DNA of 64,000 nt from Actinomycetes bacterium (GTDB lineage: Bacteria > Actinomycetota > Acidimicrobiia > Acidimicrobiales > Aldehydirespiratoraceae). Each line of letters opens with the position of its first letter. Position 1 is the stretch's first letter. Shown here in pieces: positions 45,075 through 53,918 of this stretch. The DNA is taken from NCBI GenBank assembly GCA_024276495.1, contig JAJRXC010000035.1:1-64000 (forward strand), given 5' to 3'. Position numbers and translations under genes: made by a program. The notes under the pieces are model-generated. The model did not search any database, had not been told where the DNA came from, and was given only the letters and a program-made list of their open reading frames with translations.

Positions 45075-48000
45075 GTGGAAGGGACGAGGGAGTGGAACCG
45101 GGCGGTCGGCGCGATGGTCCAGGACGCGCTGGTCCGACTCGCGGCGACCGATGTCGAGGGGTTCGACGAGGAGATCCGCGACATCTTCCGCTGCATGGGC
45201 ACCCTGCTCGGCGTCTTGGCCATGGGCGAGATCACCGACGACGACATCGGTGAGCGTTGGGTCGATCTCGATCGGATCTCGGTCGACGACGTCGAGGCCG
45301 ACGCGGCGGTGATGCGGGCGCTGGAGGGCGTGACCGGCCCGACGTCGGTCCGTCTGCCCGACGGTCGTGTCGGGGTGATTTCGCCGTGTGTTCCGGGCTC
45401 GTTCGCGAGGTCGACGGGTGTGATCTGTGTCGATGGTGAGGGGCTCGGCAACGACGGCGCCCGGGCGTTGGAGCTGCTGGCCTCGGTGGTGGCCTCGGCT
45501 CGCAGCCGCAATCGGGCCGAGGTGGAGTTGCGGGCCCGGATCGCCCAGTCGGAACTGCTCGGCGCGGTGTCCGAGAGAGCGGCCACCGATGTCGCCGACG
45601 AGCAGACCCTCCAGGCGATGCTCGAGCTCGCTCGAGATCGGCTCGGGCTCACCGCGGCGAGCACCTTGGTGCGTGACGGCGAGCAGCTTCTGTTGGTGGC
45701 CTCCACCGACCATCTGGGAACGAGGCCGGTCCCCACCGGAACGCGCTTCGATCTCGACTTCGCGGAGCTGCTCGAGATGAGCCACGCCGGTCACGTCGTT
45801 CGGGACGTCACCAGCTTCGAGTCGACGCCCGACGCGCTGGCTCGCACCGTCGGTGAGGTGCTCTGTGTGCCCCGCTACGGCCCGGACGGCCTGGTCGGCA
45901 TCGTGGTGTTCACCGATGTCGACGGCCGCGAGTGGAGCCCGGTCGAGATCGACACGGCGAAAGCCGTGGCCCGCAGCATCCAGACCCTCACGCTGCGTTC
46001 GGAGATGGAGAGAAAGGACCGGGCCCGGCGAGCGCTCGACCGTCTCGTGTCCGATGTCGCCGCGATCGCGGCCCGCGCGTCGATCGACATCATCGACGAG
46101 GTCGTGGGCGAGGCGTTGCGGCTGGCCGTCGACGCGTTCGGGATCCGGGCCGCGGGCGTCTGGGCCGTCCAGGACGACACGATCGTGCGGATGATGGCCC
46201 GCTGGGCCGACGGCAGGGTGAGCCGCGATCCGGTGACGGTCGAGATGGATGCCGACGCCCGGCGGGCCTTCGCCGACTGTGGTCATCGTTTCGTGTCGCT
46301 CGATCAGGTCGAGTCCGTCGGTCAGGTCGACGACAACGAGCGGTCGGCGCTCGTCGTGCCGATCGGGACCGAGCCGGTCGGCGCGGTGGTGCTCGTCGAT
46401 CCCGATCGCTGGTGGACCGACGATGACATCGCCGCGGCCCGGTCGCTCGCGAACCTGGCCGACCAGACCCGAACTCGGCTTCGGGCCGAAGCCGTCGTGC
46501 GTTCCCGGCTCCGCTCCGAGGAGCTGCTCTCGTCGGTCGCCGCGCTCGCCGTCGATGTCGTTCCGGAGAGCTCGACGGCCCGTCTCGACGAGATCCTGAC
46601 GCTCGTGGTCGAGCACTTCGGCGTGGCCGAGGCATCGATCTGGCGGCTCGATTCCGATGTGTTCCACTGCCGGTCCGCGATTCGTCGCGACGGCAGCCGG
46701 GTTGAGCGCAGCGAGACGCTCCCGGCCCGAGATCTCGATCTGTTGCGAACCCGGGGCTGGGCGCTGATGCGGGTCGGTGATGTGGAGCTCGAGATCCTCG
46801 AACGGACCGACCCGGGTGAGTCGAGGGTGCTGCTCACCGCCTACGGCGGGCCCGACGGGCTCCTGGGTGTGCTCGTGATGATCGATCCGACGTGGCGATG
46901 GTGGGACGACGAGAGCGTCGCGACCGCGCGGGCCGTGGCCGATCTGCTCGGTCAGGTGCGGTTGAGGATGCAGGTCGCCCGTCGGCTCGAGCGCCAGCTC
47001 GACGTCGACAAGATGCTGGCTCGGGCATCGGCCCGGTTCGTGCATTCGACGCTCGACGATGCCGACGAGGTCGTCGAGGCCGAGCTCGAGGTGTTGCGTG
47101 AGCAGCTCGGATTCGCGGCGGTCAGCCTGCTCGATCTCGATCATCGGGCGATGGAGTTGCGCTGTCCGTGGGAGATCACCGACGACGGGGCCGACCTGTT
47201 CCGTGGGCTGTTCCCGATGTGTCACGACCAGCCGATGGCGGCGCGAATGGTCGATTCCGGGGGCCCGACCGAGTGGGCGTTCGCGGACCTCGTGGGGGTG
47301 CCCGCGGACGGTGACCGGCGGTGCCTGGTCTCTCCGGCCCGCCAGGGGCGCGACCTGATCATCCTGATCGTGTCGAGGCGCGATGGGTCGGGCTTCGACC
47401 CCGACGAGATCGCCACGGTCGGGTCGATGACCGCCCTGCTCGCCCAACTCCGTCAACGATTGGTGCTCGAGACGCGGGCCCGGCGCCGGGCCCGGGCCGA
47501 TCAGCTCGTCGGGTCGATCGCGGAGTCGTTCGTCGAGCAGCCACCCTACGATCACGAAAAGGCGGTGGAGGCCGCGCTCGCCCGGATCGGGGAGTTCTTC
47601 GATCTGCGGGCGATCAGTCGGTGGGACATCCGGCCCGATGGATCGGTTCATCGCTCCTACGGGTGGCGTCATGCCGAGTTCGATCACGCCGGGATCGACC
47701 GGGTCGTCTCGTTCGCGGCCGACGATCCGGTGGTCGAGTTGCTCCGGTCGCGTGGCAACGGCACGCCGGTCGAGATCGGCACGGCGGTGCCGGTGGCCGA
47801 GCTCGCCGGCGGAACGATCATGGCGCACCGGCTCGGGCGAGGCGGTGTCGTGGCCGGGGGGATCGTCGCGTTGTCGGCGAAACCGAAGGATCAGATCGTC
47901 GACCTCGAACTGCAACAGGAGGTGCTGGAGAGCGTTGCCCGGCTCATCGAGCAACTGTGGCGCCGGGCCGATGCCGACCTGGCCGTTGCCCGCCAGCTCC

Positions 48001-50177
48001 GCAACGAGGATCAGCTACGCCGGTTCGCGACACGACTGGTGACGCTCGACGCGGATGCCACCGATGAGCTCGAGCGGTCGTTTCGTGAGCTGCTCGCCTC
48101 GGTGTCGGTCGATCTCGCCACCGTCTGGTTGCTGCGACCCACCGGCGACGGGTTCGAGGGTGAGGTGGTCCTGCGGGTCGCGGGCGACGACTTCGAGCCG
48201 TTGGCACCGGAGAACCGGTCGTGTCGCCTGCCACCGGATGTCACCGACGCGGTCCGGGCGCCGCACTTCTCCGAGCCGGCGACCACCTGGCGTCGTGAGG
48301 AGGCACCGCCGAGCCTGCGCCGGGCGATCGATTCGGTCGCCCCACCCGGGCCCCGTCGCATCGCGTTCTTGCCGGCGCCGACCTCGGACCCCGCCGATGT
48401 TCGGAACTTTCTCACCCTGTCTCGGGCCGGGGACGAGGATTTTCGACCCGATGAGCTCGAGTTCTTCCGTTCCGCTCATTCCATCTTGATCCAGCACCAG
48501 GCCCGGGTGACCGCGCAGAAGTGGTTCGGCGCGGCGTTCAACTCCGCGCCCATCGGCATCTCGTTGCGGGAGGCCGACATGCGTTTGATCCACTGCAACC
48601 AGGCCTATTGCGATCTCGTGGGTCGTTCGGTCGGCGATCTCGTCGGAACGACGCTGTTCGAGGTCGTCCGCCCGGATCTGGCCGAGGTGTACACCGGGCT
48701 GTTCGACGACGGCTACGACGGGATGCGGCAGTTCGAGAGCTGCTTCGTGCGTCCCGGGGGGTCGATCCGGTGGGCGTCGGTTCGCACCACGCCCGTGTCG
48801 CTTCCGGGGCACAAGGAGCCGCTGCTGTTGACCTATGCCGAGGACATCACGGAGGCCCGCCGGAACCGCGAGATGCTCGAGTACCAGGCGACCCATGATG
48901 AGCTCACGGGTCTGCCCAATCGTCGCTCGCTGGTGGCCGAGGTCACCGATGAGCTCGAGCGGTCGGGCGCCTGTGCGGTGTTGGTGCTCGATCTCGATCG
49001 TTTCAAGGTCGTCAACGACTCCCTGGGGCACAGCGTCGGTGATCAGTTGCTCGTGACCTGCGCGGACCGGATCCGGTTCTCGCTTCGCCCCGGCGACTCG
49101 GTGTGTCGGCTCGGCGGCGACGAGTTCGCGATCTTGTTGCGGTCCCCGGCCGACACCCACGCGGCCGGGGTGGTCGCCGATCGGCTCCTGACCCTTTTGC
49201 GTGAACCGGTCACCGTCGGTGACGACGAGGTGTTCCCGAGCGCGTCGATCGGTGTCGCGTTGTCGCGCGACGGCGACACCGTCGAGGATCTCCTGCGTCA
49301 TGCCGATGCCGCGATGTACCAGGCGAAGGGGCAGGGTCGTGACCGGTGGGAGCCGTTCGACGGTTCGATGCGCAAAGCCGTGTTCGATCGGGTGCGGACG
49401 GAGACCGATCTCCGCCGGGCCGTCGAGAAGGGGCAGCTCGAGGTCCACTACCAGCCGGAGTTCCTGCTCGAGTCCGGAGAGATCGTCGGAACCGAGGCGC
49501 TCGTGCGATGGCGTCATCCGGAACGCGGGTTGCTCACGGCGGGCTCGTTCATCGGTCTGGCCGAGGAGACCGGCCTGGTGGTCGATCTCGGACGTTGGGT
49601 GCTGGCCCAGGCGACGGCTCAGGCCGCCCGGTGGGTGGCCGACGGGCACGACATCGTCACCCGTGTGAACATCTCGGCCCGTCAACTCCGGGGTGCGATC
49701 GTTGCCGAGGTGGAGGACGCGCTGGCGACCTCGGGTCTTCGGGCCGACCGGCTGTGTCTCGAGTTGACCGAGACCGCGATCATGAACGACGTCGCCGAAT
49801 CGACCCGGATCCTCTCGCGTTTCCGGGATCTCGGTGTGCAGATGGCGATCGACGACTTCGGCACCGGCTTTTCGTCTCTCGCCTACCTCAAGCGGTTCCC
49901 GGTCGACATCTTGAAGATCGACCGGACGTTCGTCGACGCGGTCGGTGCCGACCCCGACGACACCGCGATCGTGCGGTCGGTGATCGGGTTGGCGCGCACG
50001 CTGCGACTCGATGTCGTGGCGGAGGGAATCGAGAACGGGGCACAGGTCGAGGAGTTGATCCGGCTCGGCTGTCGGCGTGGTCAGGGCTTCTTCTTGGCCC
50101 GCCCGGCCCCGGTCGAGGAGATCTCGTTGCTCCTGGGGCCCGGGCCCACGGTGTCGCCGGATCGGTCCGATGAGTGA
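45075..50177 (+). CDS. Giant multi-GAF, PAS, GGDEF-EAL cyclic-di-GMP protein
   Basis: A 1700-residue soluble signalling protein with no membrane helix. Residues 1-150 are unassigned. Six GAF-like repeats follow at roughly 170-320, 335-480, 485-645, 655-810, 820-970 and 985-1145, each separated by a short Arg/Glu-rich helix (e.g. LTLRSEMERKDRARRALDRL). PAS lies at about 1150-1265 (WFGAAFNSAPIGISLREAD). GGDEF is intact (RLGGDEFAIL, Gly1347) with an RPGD inhibition site, and EAL is intact (Glu1474 in TEALVRWRHP, with DDFGTGFSSLAYL and AEGIE). The GTG start lacks a ribosome site; ATG 45114 is the next option. Confidence 0.9.
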   Translation: MEGTREWNRAVGAMVQDALVRLAATDVEGFDEEIRDIFRCMGTLLGVLAMGEITDDDIGERWVDLDRISVDDVEADAAVMRALEGVTGPTSVRLPDGRVGVISPCVPGSFARSTGVICVDGEGLGNDGARALELLASVVASARSRNRAEVELRARIAQSELLGAVSERAATDVADEQTLQAMLELARDRLGLTAASTLVRDGEQLLLVASTDHLGTRPVPTGTRFDLDFAELLEMSHAGHVVRDVTSFESTPDALARTVGEVLCVPRYGPDGLVGIVVFTDVDGREWSPVEIDTAKAVARSIQTLTLRSEMERKDRARRALDRLVSDVAAIAARASIDIIDEVVGEALRLAVDAFGIRAAGVWAVQDDTIVRMMARWADGRVSRDPVTVEMDADARRAFADCGHRFVSLDQVESVGQVDDNERSALVVPIGTEPVGAVVLVDPDRWWTDDDIAAARSLANLADQTRTRLRAEAVVRSRLRSEELLSSVAALAVDVVPESSTARLDEILTLVVEHFGVAEASIWRLDSDVFHCRSAIRRDGSRVERSETLPARDLDLLRTRGWALMRVGDVELEILERTDPGESRVLLTAYGGPDGLLGVLVMIDPTWRWWDDESVATARAVADLLGQVRLRMQVARRLERQLDVDKMLARASARFVHSTLDDADEVVEAELEVLREQLGFAAVSLLDLDHRAMELRCPWEITDDGADLFRGLFPMCHDQPMAARMVDSGGPTEWAFADLVGVPADGDRRCLVSPARQGRDLIILIVSRRDGSGFDPDEIATVGSMTALLAQLRQRLVLETRARRRARADQLVGSIAESFVEQPPYDHEKAVEAALARIGEFFDLRAISRWDIRPDGSVHRSYGWRHAEFDHAGIDRVVSFAADDPVVELLRSRGNGTPVEIGTAVPVAELAGGTIMAHRLGRGGVVAGGIVALSAKPKDQIVDLELQQEVLESVARLIEQLWRRADADLAVARQLRNEDQLRRFATRLVTLDADATDELERSFRELLASVSVDLATVWLLRPTGDGFEGEVVLRVAGDDFEPLAPENRSCRLPPDVTDAVRAPHFSEPATTWRREEAPPSLRRAIDSVAPPGPRRIAFLPAPTSDPADVRNFLTLSRAGDEDFRPDELEFFRSAHSILIQHQARVTAQKWFGAAFNSAPIGISLREADMRLIHCNQAYCDLVGRSVGDLVGTTLFEVVRPDLAEVYTGLFDDGYDGMRQFESCFVRPGGSIRWASVRTTPVSLPGHKEPLLLTYAEDITEARRNREMLEYQATHDELTGLPNRRSLVAEVTDELERSGACAVLVLDLDRFKVVNDSLGHSVGDQLLVTCADRIRFSLRPGDSVCRLGGDEFAILLRSPADTHAAGVVADRLLTLLREPVTVGDDEVFPSASIGVALSRDGDTVEDLLRHADAAMYQAKGQGRDRWEPFDGSMRKAVFDRVRTETDLRRAVEKGQLEVHYQPEFLLESGEIVGTEALVRWRHPERGLLTAGSFIGLAEETGLVVDLGRWVLAQATAQAARWVADGHDIVTRVNISARQLRGAIVAEVEDALATSGLRADRLCLELTETAIMNDVAESTRILSRFRDLGVQMAIDDFGTGFSSLAYLKRFPVDILKIDRTFVDAVGADPDDTAIVRSVIGLARTLRLDVVAEGIENGAQVEELIRLGCRRGQGFFLARPAPVEEISLLLGPGPTVSPDRSDE

Positions 50178-50194
50178 AAAAGCTGTGCTCGGCC

Positions 50195-50226
50195 TTTACA
50201 ACCGGGGAAACACAGTGGTGTAATTA
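50195..50226 (+). promoter_or_regulatory. Promoter-like AT-rich element with palindrome upstream of whiB
   Basis: TTTACA (50195-50200) and TGTAAT (50219-50224), spaced 18 bases, look like a vegetative promoter. The second hexamer is part of the perfect palindrome TGTAATTACA (50219-50228), possibly an operator. It gives a leader of about 60 nt. Confidence 0.45.
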
Positions 50227-50289
50227 CATCCGTGGCAGCAGGTGGGGTGGAATCCACGTCGGATTCCTGCGAGCGCCACGGAGGACCTC

Positions 50290-50583
50290 ATGGCACTGCA
50301 TTCCGAAACAGAGACCGAAGAGAAGGCGTGGCAGGACTACGCGAACTGCCTGGGTGTCGATCCCGATCTTTTCTTTCCCGAGCGGGGCGCGTCGACCCGT
50401 GAGGCGAAGGAAGTCTGCCGCGGCTGTGTCGTGCGGGAGGACTGCTTGGAGTTCGCCCTGCAAAACGGTGAGAAGTTCGGCATCTGGGGAGGAATGAGCG
50501 AGCGGGAGCGGCGGCGGATCCGTCGCCAGCGGGCGTTGGCCCGCGCCGCGGCCGCGGCCCAGTCGTCGAGCGTCACCGCCTGA
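50290..50583 (+). CDS. WhiB-family iron-sulfur transcription regulator
   Basis: A 97-residue Wbl protein, found only in actinobacteria and their phages. The four cluster cysteines are Cys20, Cys43, Cys46 and Cys52 (C-x22-C-x2-C-x5-C), followed by the turn GIWGG (64-68) and a basic tail SERERRRIRRQRALARAA that contacts DNA. ATG 50290 is chosen because GGAGG lies five bases upstream. Wbl proteins typically bind the vegetative sigma factor's region 4. The subclass cannot be fixed by eye. Confidence 0.92.
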   Translation: MALHSETETEEKAWQDYANCLGVDPDLFFPERGASTREAKEVCRGCVVREDCLEFALQNGEKFGIWGGMSERERRRIRRQRALARAAAAAQSSSVTA

Positions 50584-50638
50584 TCCGACGGTGCCGGTTG
50601 CCCACGACCCCCTCACACCTTCTTCATGTCCGGGCCGG

Positions 50639-50650
50639 TAGCCTGAGTCC
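50639..50650 (+). promoter_or_regulatory. Start-proximal -10 element of tatA
   Basis: TAGCCT (50639-50644) lies 6 bases before the ATG. Confidence 0.45.
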
Positions 50651-50827
50651 ATGAACCTCGGTAGTTCTGAACTGCTCATCGTCCTCTTGATCGCGTTGCT
50701 GATTTTCGGCGGCGCGAAGCTGCCGAAGTTGGCGCGCTCGATCGGTCAGGCCCAAAAGGAATTCAAGCAGGGTTTGGCCGAAGGAGCCGCCGAGACAGCA
50801 GAGGACGACGAGTCCCCCTCCAAGTGA
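50651..50827 (+). CDS. tatA: Sec-independent protein translocase protein TatA
   Basis: A 58-residue protein with the TatA layout: one N-terminal membrane helix (SSELLIVLLIALLIFGG), the FGG hinge with AKLPKLARSIGQA, an amphipathic helix (QKEFKQGL) and an acidic tail (AEDDESPSK). TatA oligomers form the conduit for folded proteins. The phenylalanine-glycine hinge and short tail favour TatA over TatB. The following sigma-factor gene starts 10 bases after the stop, resembling the sigE/tat neighbourhood of other actinobacteria. Confidence 0.88.
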   Translation: MNLGSSELLIVLLIALLIFGGAKLPKLARSIGQAQKEFKQGLAEGAAETAEDDESPSK

Positions 50828-50837
50828 ACGCAGCTCA

Positions 50838-51356
50838 TTGAGCGAACCTGACCCCTCTTCGCCGGGGTCGGTCCCTTCCTGGGAGGAGGTCGCCCGCGAC
50901 CACTCCCGGTTCATGTACTCCGTCGCGTATCGCCTCGCCGGGAACGAATCCGATGCCGAGGACGTTGTTCAGGAGTCGTTGCTCCGGGTCAAACGGGGCC
51001 TCGTCAACTACACCCCCGGATCTCTGCAAGGTTGGCTCGCCCGCATCGTGACGAATGTGTTCCTCGACGAGACGCGGCGCCGGAAACGGCGACCGCAGAC
51101 GGCGCTTCCCGACGACCCCGACCGGGTCATCGCGGGTGGCCCCGGCGCCGACGAGGAGCTCGCGATGCGGTCGTTGCCCGACCACATCCAGCTCGCCCTG
51201 GCCGGCTTGCAAGAGGAGTTCCGGGTGGCGGTCGTGCTCTGCGACGTCGCCGGGCTCAGCTACGGAGAGATCGCGGACCACACGGGGGTGCCGGTCGGTA
51301 CCGTCCGTTCGAGGGTCCATCGCGGCCGGTCACGGCTTCGGGAGGTGCTGCGATGA
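50838..51356 (+). CDS. ECF RNA polymerase sigma factor (SigE-like)
   Basis: A 172-residue group 4 sigma factor. Region 2 (about residues 18-85) contains YRLAGNESDAEDVVQESLLRV and YTPGSLQGWLARIVTNVFLDETRRRKRR. Region 4 (about 110-170) contains LPDHIQLALAGLQEEFRVAVVLCDVAGLSYGEIADHTGVPVGTVRSRVHRGRSRL in full helix-turn-helix form. The TTG start is inferred because no ATG or GTG in frame precedes region 2. The ATGA overlap at the end couples it to a putative anti-sigma factor. Probably envelope or oxidative stress control, by gene context only. Confidence 0.88.
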   Translation: MSEPDPSSPGSVPSWEEVARDHSRFMYSVAYRLAGNESDAEDVVQESLLRVKRGLVNYTPGSLQGWLARIVTNVFLDETRRRKRRPQTALPDDPDRVIAGGPGADEELAMRSLPDHIQLALAGLQEEFRVAVVLCDVAGLSYGEIADHTGVPVGTVRSRVHRGRSRLREVLR

Positions 51357-52198
51357 ACGAGGAATGGCTCTCGGCCCATCTCGACGGGGAGCTCTCCGAC
51401 GCGCAGGCCGTGGAGCTCGAAGCGGCGCTCGCCGCCGACCCCGAACTGGCCGCGACCTACGCCGACCTGGGCCGGGTGCGTTCGGTGCTGCGACACGCGA
51501 CCGTCGATCCGCCGGTGGGGTCCATCGAACGAATCGTCGCTCGTGTCGACGACGCCGACCGGCGTGTCGTCGGCGAATCCGGGCCCGCGCCGGTGGTGGC
51601 GTTGGCCTCGCGCCGTCGGGTTCCGACCTTCGCCGCGGTGGCCGCTGTCCTCGCGATCATCGCCGGTGTCGTCGGCGGGTTCGCGCCGGGCGAGTCGTTG
51701 CCCGCGCTGGGTGATCTCGTCGCCCAGCATCAGGCGGCGGCCGCAGTGGTCAGCGGGGAGCCGATGCCGGCCGAGATGGACAAGATGATCATGGACGAGA
51801 TCCCTATGGAGGATGCCGGCGTCGGACTGGCGATGCCCGAGGGCTACTCGATGCAACATGCCTTCGCGAACGACTCGACGGTGCAGCTCGTGTACATGTC
51901 GGCGGCCGGTGAGCCGGTGTCGGTCTTTCGCCACGAGGGCGAAGCCGACTTCTCCGATCTCGGCGCCGGTTCGGTGTCGACGGCGGGCGACGATCCGATG
52001 TGGTCGTCGCAACGCCTCGGCACGAATGTGGTCGTGGTCGACGGCACCGGCTACGTCTGGGTCGTCATCAGTGATCAGGCCGACGACGGGGCGCTGATCG
52101 ACATGATGACCGATCTGCCGACCCATTCACCGTCGTTCGGAGAACGGTTGCGTCAAACGGCCGACCGGGTGATCGAACCGTTCCGGTTCTGGGGCTGA
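51353..52198 (+). CDS. Putative membrane-bound anti-sigma factor
   Basis: A 281-residue protein coupled to the sigma gene. The N-terminal ~50 residues (EWLSAHLDGELSDAQAVELEAALAADPELAATYADLGRVRS) match the anti-sigma domain of RseA/RsgI-like proteins. However, the zinc HxxxCxxC motif is absent, so redox sensing by that route is unlikely. One membrane helix lies at about residues 85-107 (FAAVAAVLAIIAGVVGGFA). An extracytoplasmic domain of about 170 residues follows (MPEGYSMQHAF, DGTGYVWVVISD) with similarity to MucB/RseB-like sensors at most by layout. Confidence 0.78.
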   Translation: MNEEWLSAHLDGELSDAQAVELEAALAADPELAATYADLGRVRSVLRHATVDPPVGSIERIVARVDDADRRVVGESGPAPVVALASRRRVPTFAAVAAVLAIIAGVVGGFAPGESLPALGDLVAQHQAAAAVVSGEPMPAEMDKMIMDEIPMEDAGVGLAMPEGYSMQHAFANDSTVQLVYMSAAGEPVSVFRHEGEADFSDLGAGSVSTAGDDPMWSSQRLGTNVVVVDGTGYVWVVISDQADDGALIDMMTDLPTHSPSFGERLRQTADRVIEPFRFWG

Positions 52199-52209
52199 GC
52201 TCGCCGGGT

Positions 52210-52455
52210 TCAGCCCGCGAGCGCGCTCACCGCCTGGCGGCGTGCCTTGAGGATGCGTCGGCGTTGCCGTTCGCTGGCGCCGCCCCACACGCCATGGTCG
52301 ACGCGGTTGCGCAACGCGTACTCGAGGCAGCGTTCCTGGACGGGGCATCCTTCGCAGATGCGACGGGCGATCTCCACACCGACGCCGTCGGAAGGAAAGA
52401 AGGTGTCCGGGGGGTGGGTGGCACAGTTGCCTGTGGCCATCCAACTGGTGTCCAT
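52210..52455 (-). CDS. WhiB-family iron-sulfur transcription regulator (second copy)
   Basis: An 81-residue Wbl protein. Cluster cysteines are Cys11, Cys34, Cys37 and Cys43, followed by GVWGG and a basic SERQRRRILKARRQ tail. AGGAG lies six bases before the ATG. A second Met at residue 6 is an alternative start. It is convergent with the anti-sigma gene, with 11 bases between stops. Together with the other whiB it brackets the tatA-sigma-anti-sigma unit. Confidence 0.92.
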   Translation of the reverse strand: MDTSWMATGNCATHPPDTFFPSDGVGVEIARRICEGCPVQERCLEYALRNRVDHGVWGGASERQRRRILKARRQAVSALAG

Positions 52456-52672
52456 TCTGATCTCCTTGCGTCAGGCCCGCGTGCCCGATGCTTCTCTCGG
52501 TCCATGTACTACGCCCAGATCGCGGGGAAAGTTCCCATAAAGGGCTATTCGACGCGATTTCACCACTGTCTGTAGTCGATTCACCGCGCAATGCGCCGGA
52601 ATGGGCCCGTGCGGGGCCGGCGAGAGTGCGAGACAGGCCCGGTAGACTGTTCAGTTCAGAGTCGTAGGAGCC
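52456..52672. promoter_or_regulatory. 217-base divergent regulatory gap with palindrome
   Basis: Located between the second whiB and the next plus-strand gene, with locally lower GC around 52530-52575. GGGAA-AG-TTCCC (52525-52536) is an imperfect palindrome that could serve as an operator. No definite -10/-35 pair is assigned. Confidence 0.35.
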
Positions 52673-52957
52673 ATGATGACCGATACCGCAGAAGTCGAGA
52701 CCGAAGAACCGCCGATCGGCCAGGCGACCATCGTGTACCTCGGCCCGACGGCCCCTCACTGGGAGATTCGGGCCGTGTACGGCGAACGCGAGGTGATGGA
52801 CGCCTTTCGCGACCGGGTCAACGCCCGACTCCTGTTGCTCCCGCCCCACGACCCCCAGTTCCGACGAAATCGTGAACGGGTCAACCGCGACGGCGAACGC
52901 GAACGAATCGTCGTGGAATGGGATCTGGGCTATCCGGAGGACGAGGCCTCGTCGTGA
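52673..52957 (+). CDS. Small conserved-looking protein of unknown function
   Basis: A 94-residue acidic protein (ATIVYLGPTAPHWEIRAVYGEREVMDAFRDRVNARLLLLPPHDPQFRR), rich in charged residues at the C-terminus and without membrane or signal sequences. A GGAG site precedes two adjacent ATG codons. It ends 25 bases before the ROK kinase start and is likely co-transcribed with it. No family recognised. Confidence 0.65.
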   Translation: MMTDTAEVETEEPPIGQATIVYLGPTAPHWEIRAVYGEREVMDAFRDRVNARLLLLPPHDPQFRRNRERVNRDGERERIVVEWDLGYPEDEASS

Positions 52958-52982
52958 GTCGAGCGCCGGAGTCGACACGCGG

Positions 52983-53918
52983 ATGACCGCGATCGGTATC
53001 GATCTCGGCGGCACGAAGATCATGGCGGCGCTCGTCGACGACGGGCGGGTCGTCGACAAGGCCAAGAAGTCGACGCCGCGCACCGGCGGGCCCGACGACG
53101 TCCTCGATGCCATCGCCGCCGTGGTGGCCAAGGTCGACCCCGACGGGCTCGCCGACTCGATCGGGGTCGGCGTACCCGGCCCGGTCCCTCCCGGCTCCGG
53201 CGTGTTGCCGGTGGCCGCCAACCTGCCGGGATGGACCCACGACGTCGATGTCGCGGCCGGGCTCCGTCGACGCTGCGGCGATCGACCGGTGGTGGTCGAC
53301 AACGACGTGAACGTCGGAACGCTCGCCGAGCATCGGCTCGGAGCCGGACGCGGCGTCGACAACCTCATCGGTGTCTTCATGGGCACCGGCGTCGGTGCCG
53401 GTGTCGTTCTCGACGGCCGGCTCCGGCGCGGACCCCGCGGCCTCGCCGGCGAGCTGGGTCACACCTATGTGAACTTCCGTGAGTTCGCCGACACGGGGGT
53501 CGGGCGGGGAGAGCTCGAGGACTACGCCGGCCGGCGCATGATGGAGACGCGGGCCCGGGCCCGCCACTCCGCCGGCGAGGAGACCGCCCTCGTCGACCTG
53601 GTCGGTGCCGGTCGGATGAAGTCCAGCACCTGGCAGACCGCCTCGGAGATGGCCGATCCGGTGGCCCGCTCGATTCTCGACGACGCCGCCGACGCGCTGG
53701 CGGCGGCCCTGGCCAGCGCGATCGCCCTCGTCGACATCGAGCTGATCGTGCTCGGAGGCGGCATGGCCGGACGACTCGGTGAACCGTTCCGGGCCGATCT
53801 CGAGTCGCGTCTCGACGAGCGCGTCTTCGCCGACACCACCGCACCGGTCCGAGCCGCCGCGCTGGGAGAGATGGCCGGTGCCATCGGCGCCTCGCTGCTC
53901 GTGGAGGACGCGACATGA
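52983..53918 (+). CDS. ROK-family sugar kinase without the zinc cysteines
   Basis: A 311-residue kinase of the glucokinase-like ROK family. The phosphate-binding loop is GIDLGGTKIMAALVD, the catalytic aspartate is in VDNDVNVGTLAEHRLG, MGTGVGAGVVLDG follows, and the C-terminal LIVLGGGMAGRLGEP is typical. The GELGH motif is kept, but the adjacent CxCGxxGC zinc finger is replaced by DTGVGRGELEDYAG, so the structural zinc is lost. Polyphosphate-using glucokinases of actinobacteria are also ROK proteins without those cysteines. Its stop overlaps the start of ppk1 (ATGA), making polyphosphate an attractive but unproven phosphate donor. Confidence 0.85.
   Translation: MTAIGIDLGGTKIMAALVDDGRVVDKAKKSTPRTGGPDDVLDAIAAVVAKVDPDGLADSIGVGVPGPVPPGSGVLPVAANLPGWTHDVDVAAGLRRRCGDRPVVVDNDVNVGTLAEHRLGAGRGVDNLIGVFMGTGVGAGVVLDGRLRRGPRGLAGELGHTYVNFREFADTGVGRGELEDYAGRRMMETRARARHSAGEETALVDLVGAGRMKSSTWQTASEMADPVARSILDDAADALAAALASAIALVDIELIVLGGGMAGRLGEPFRADLESRLDERVFADTTAPVRAAALGEMAGAIGASLLVEDAT

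Noticed and set aside
42566-47954. Very long minus-strand open frames opposite the VWA and GGDEF-EAL genes (821 and 1003 codons)
   Set aside because: They are antisense to well-supported domains, have His/Arg/Asp-heavy composition with no motifs, and arise because stop codons are rare in GC-rich DNA. Similar shadows opposite pcrA, sdhA, ppk1 and the phosphate operon were dropped.
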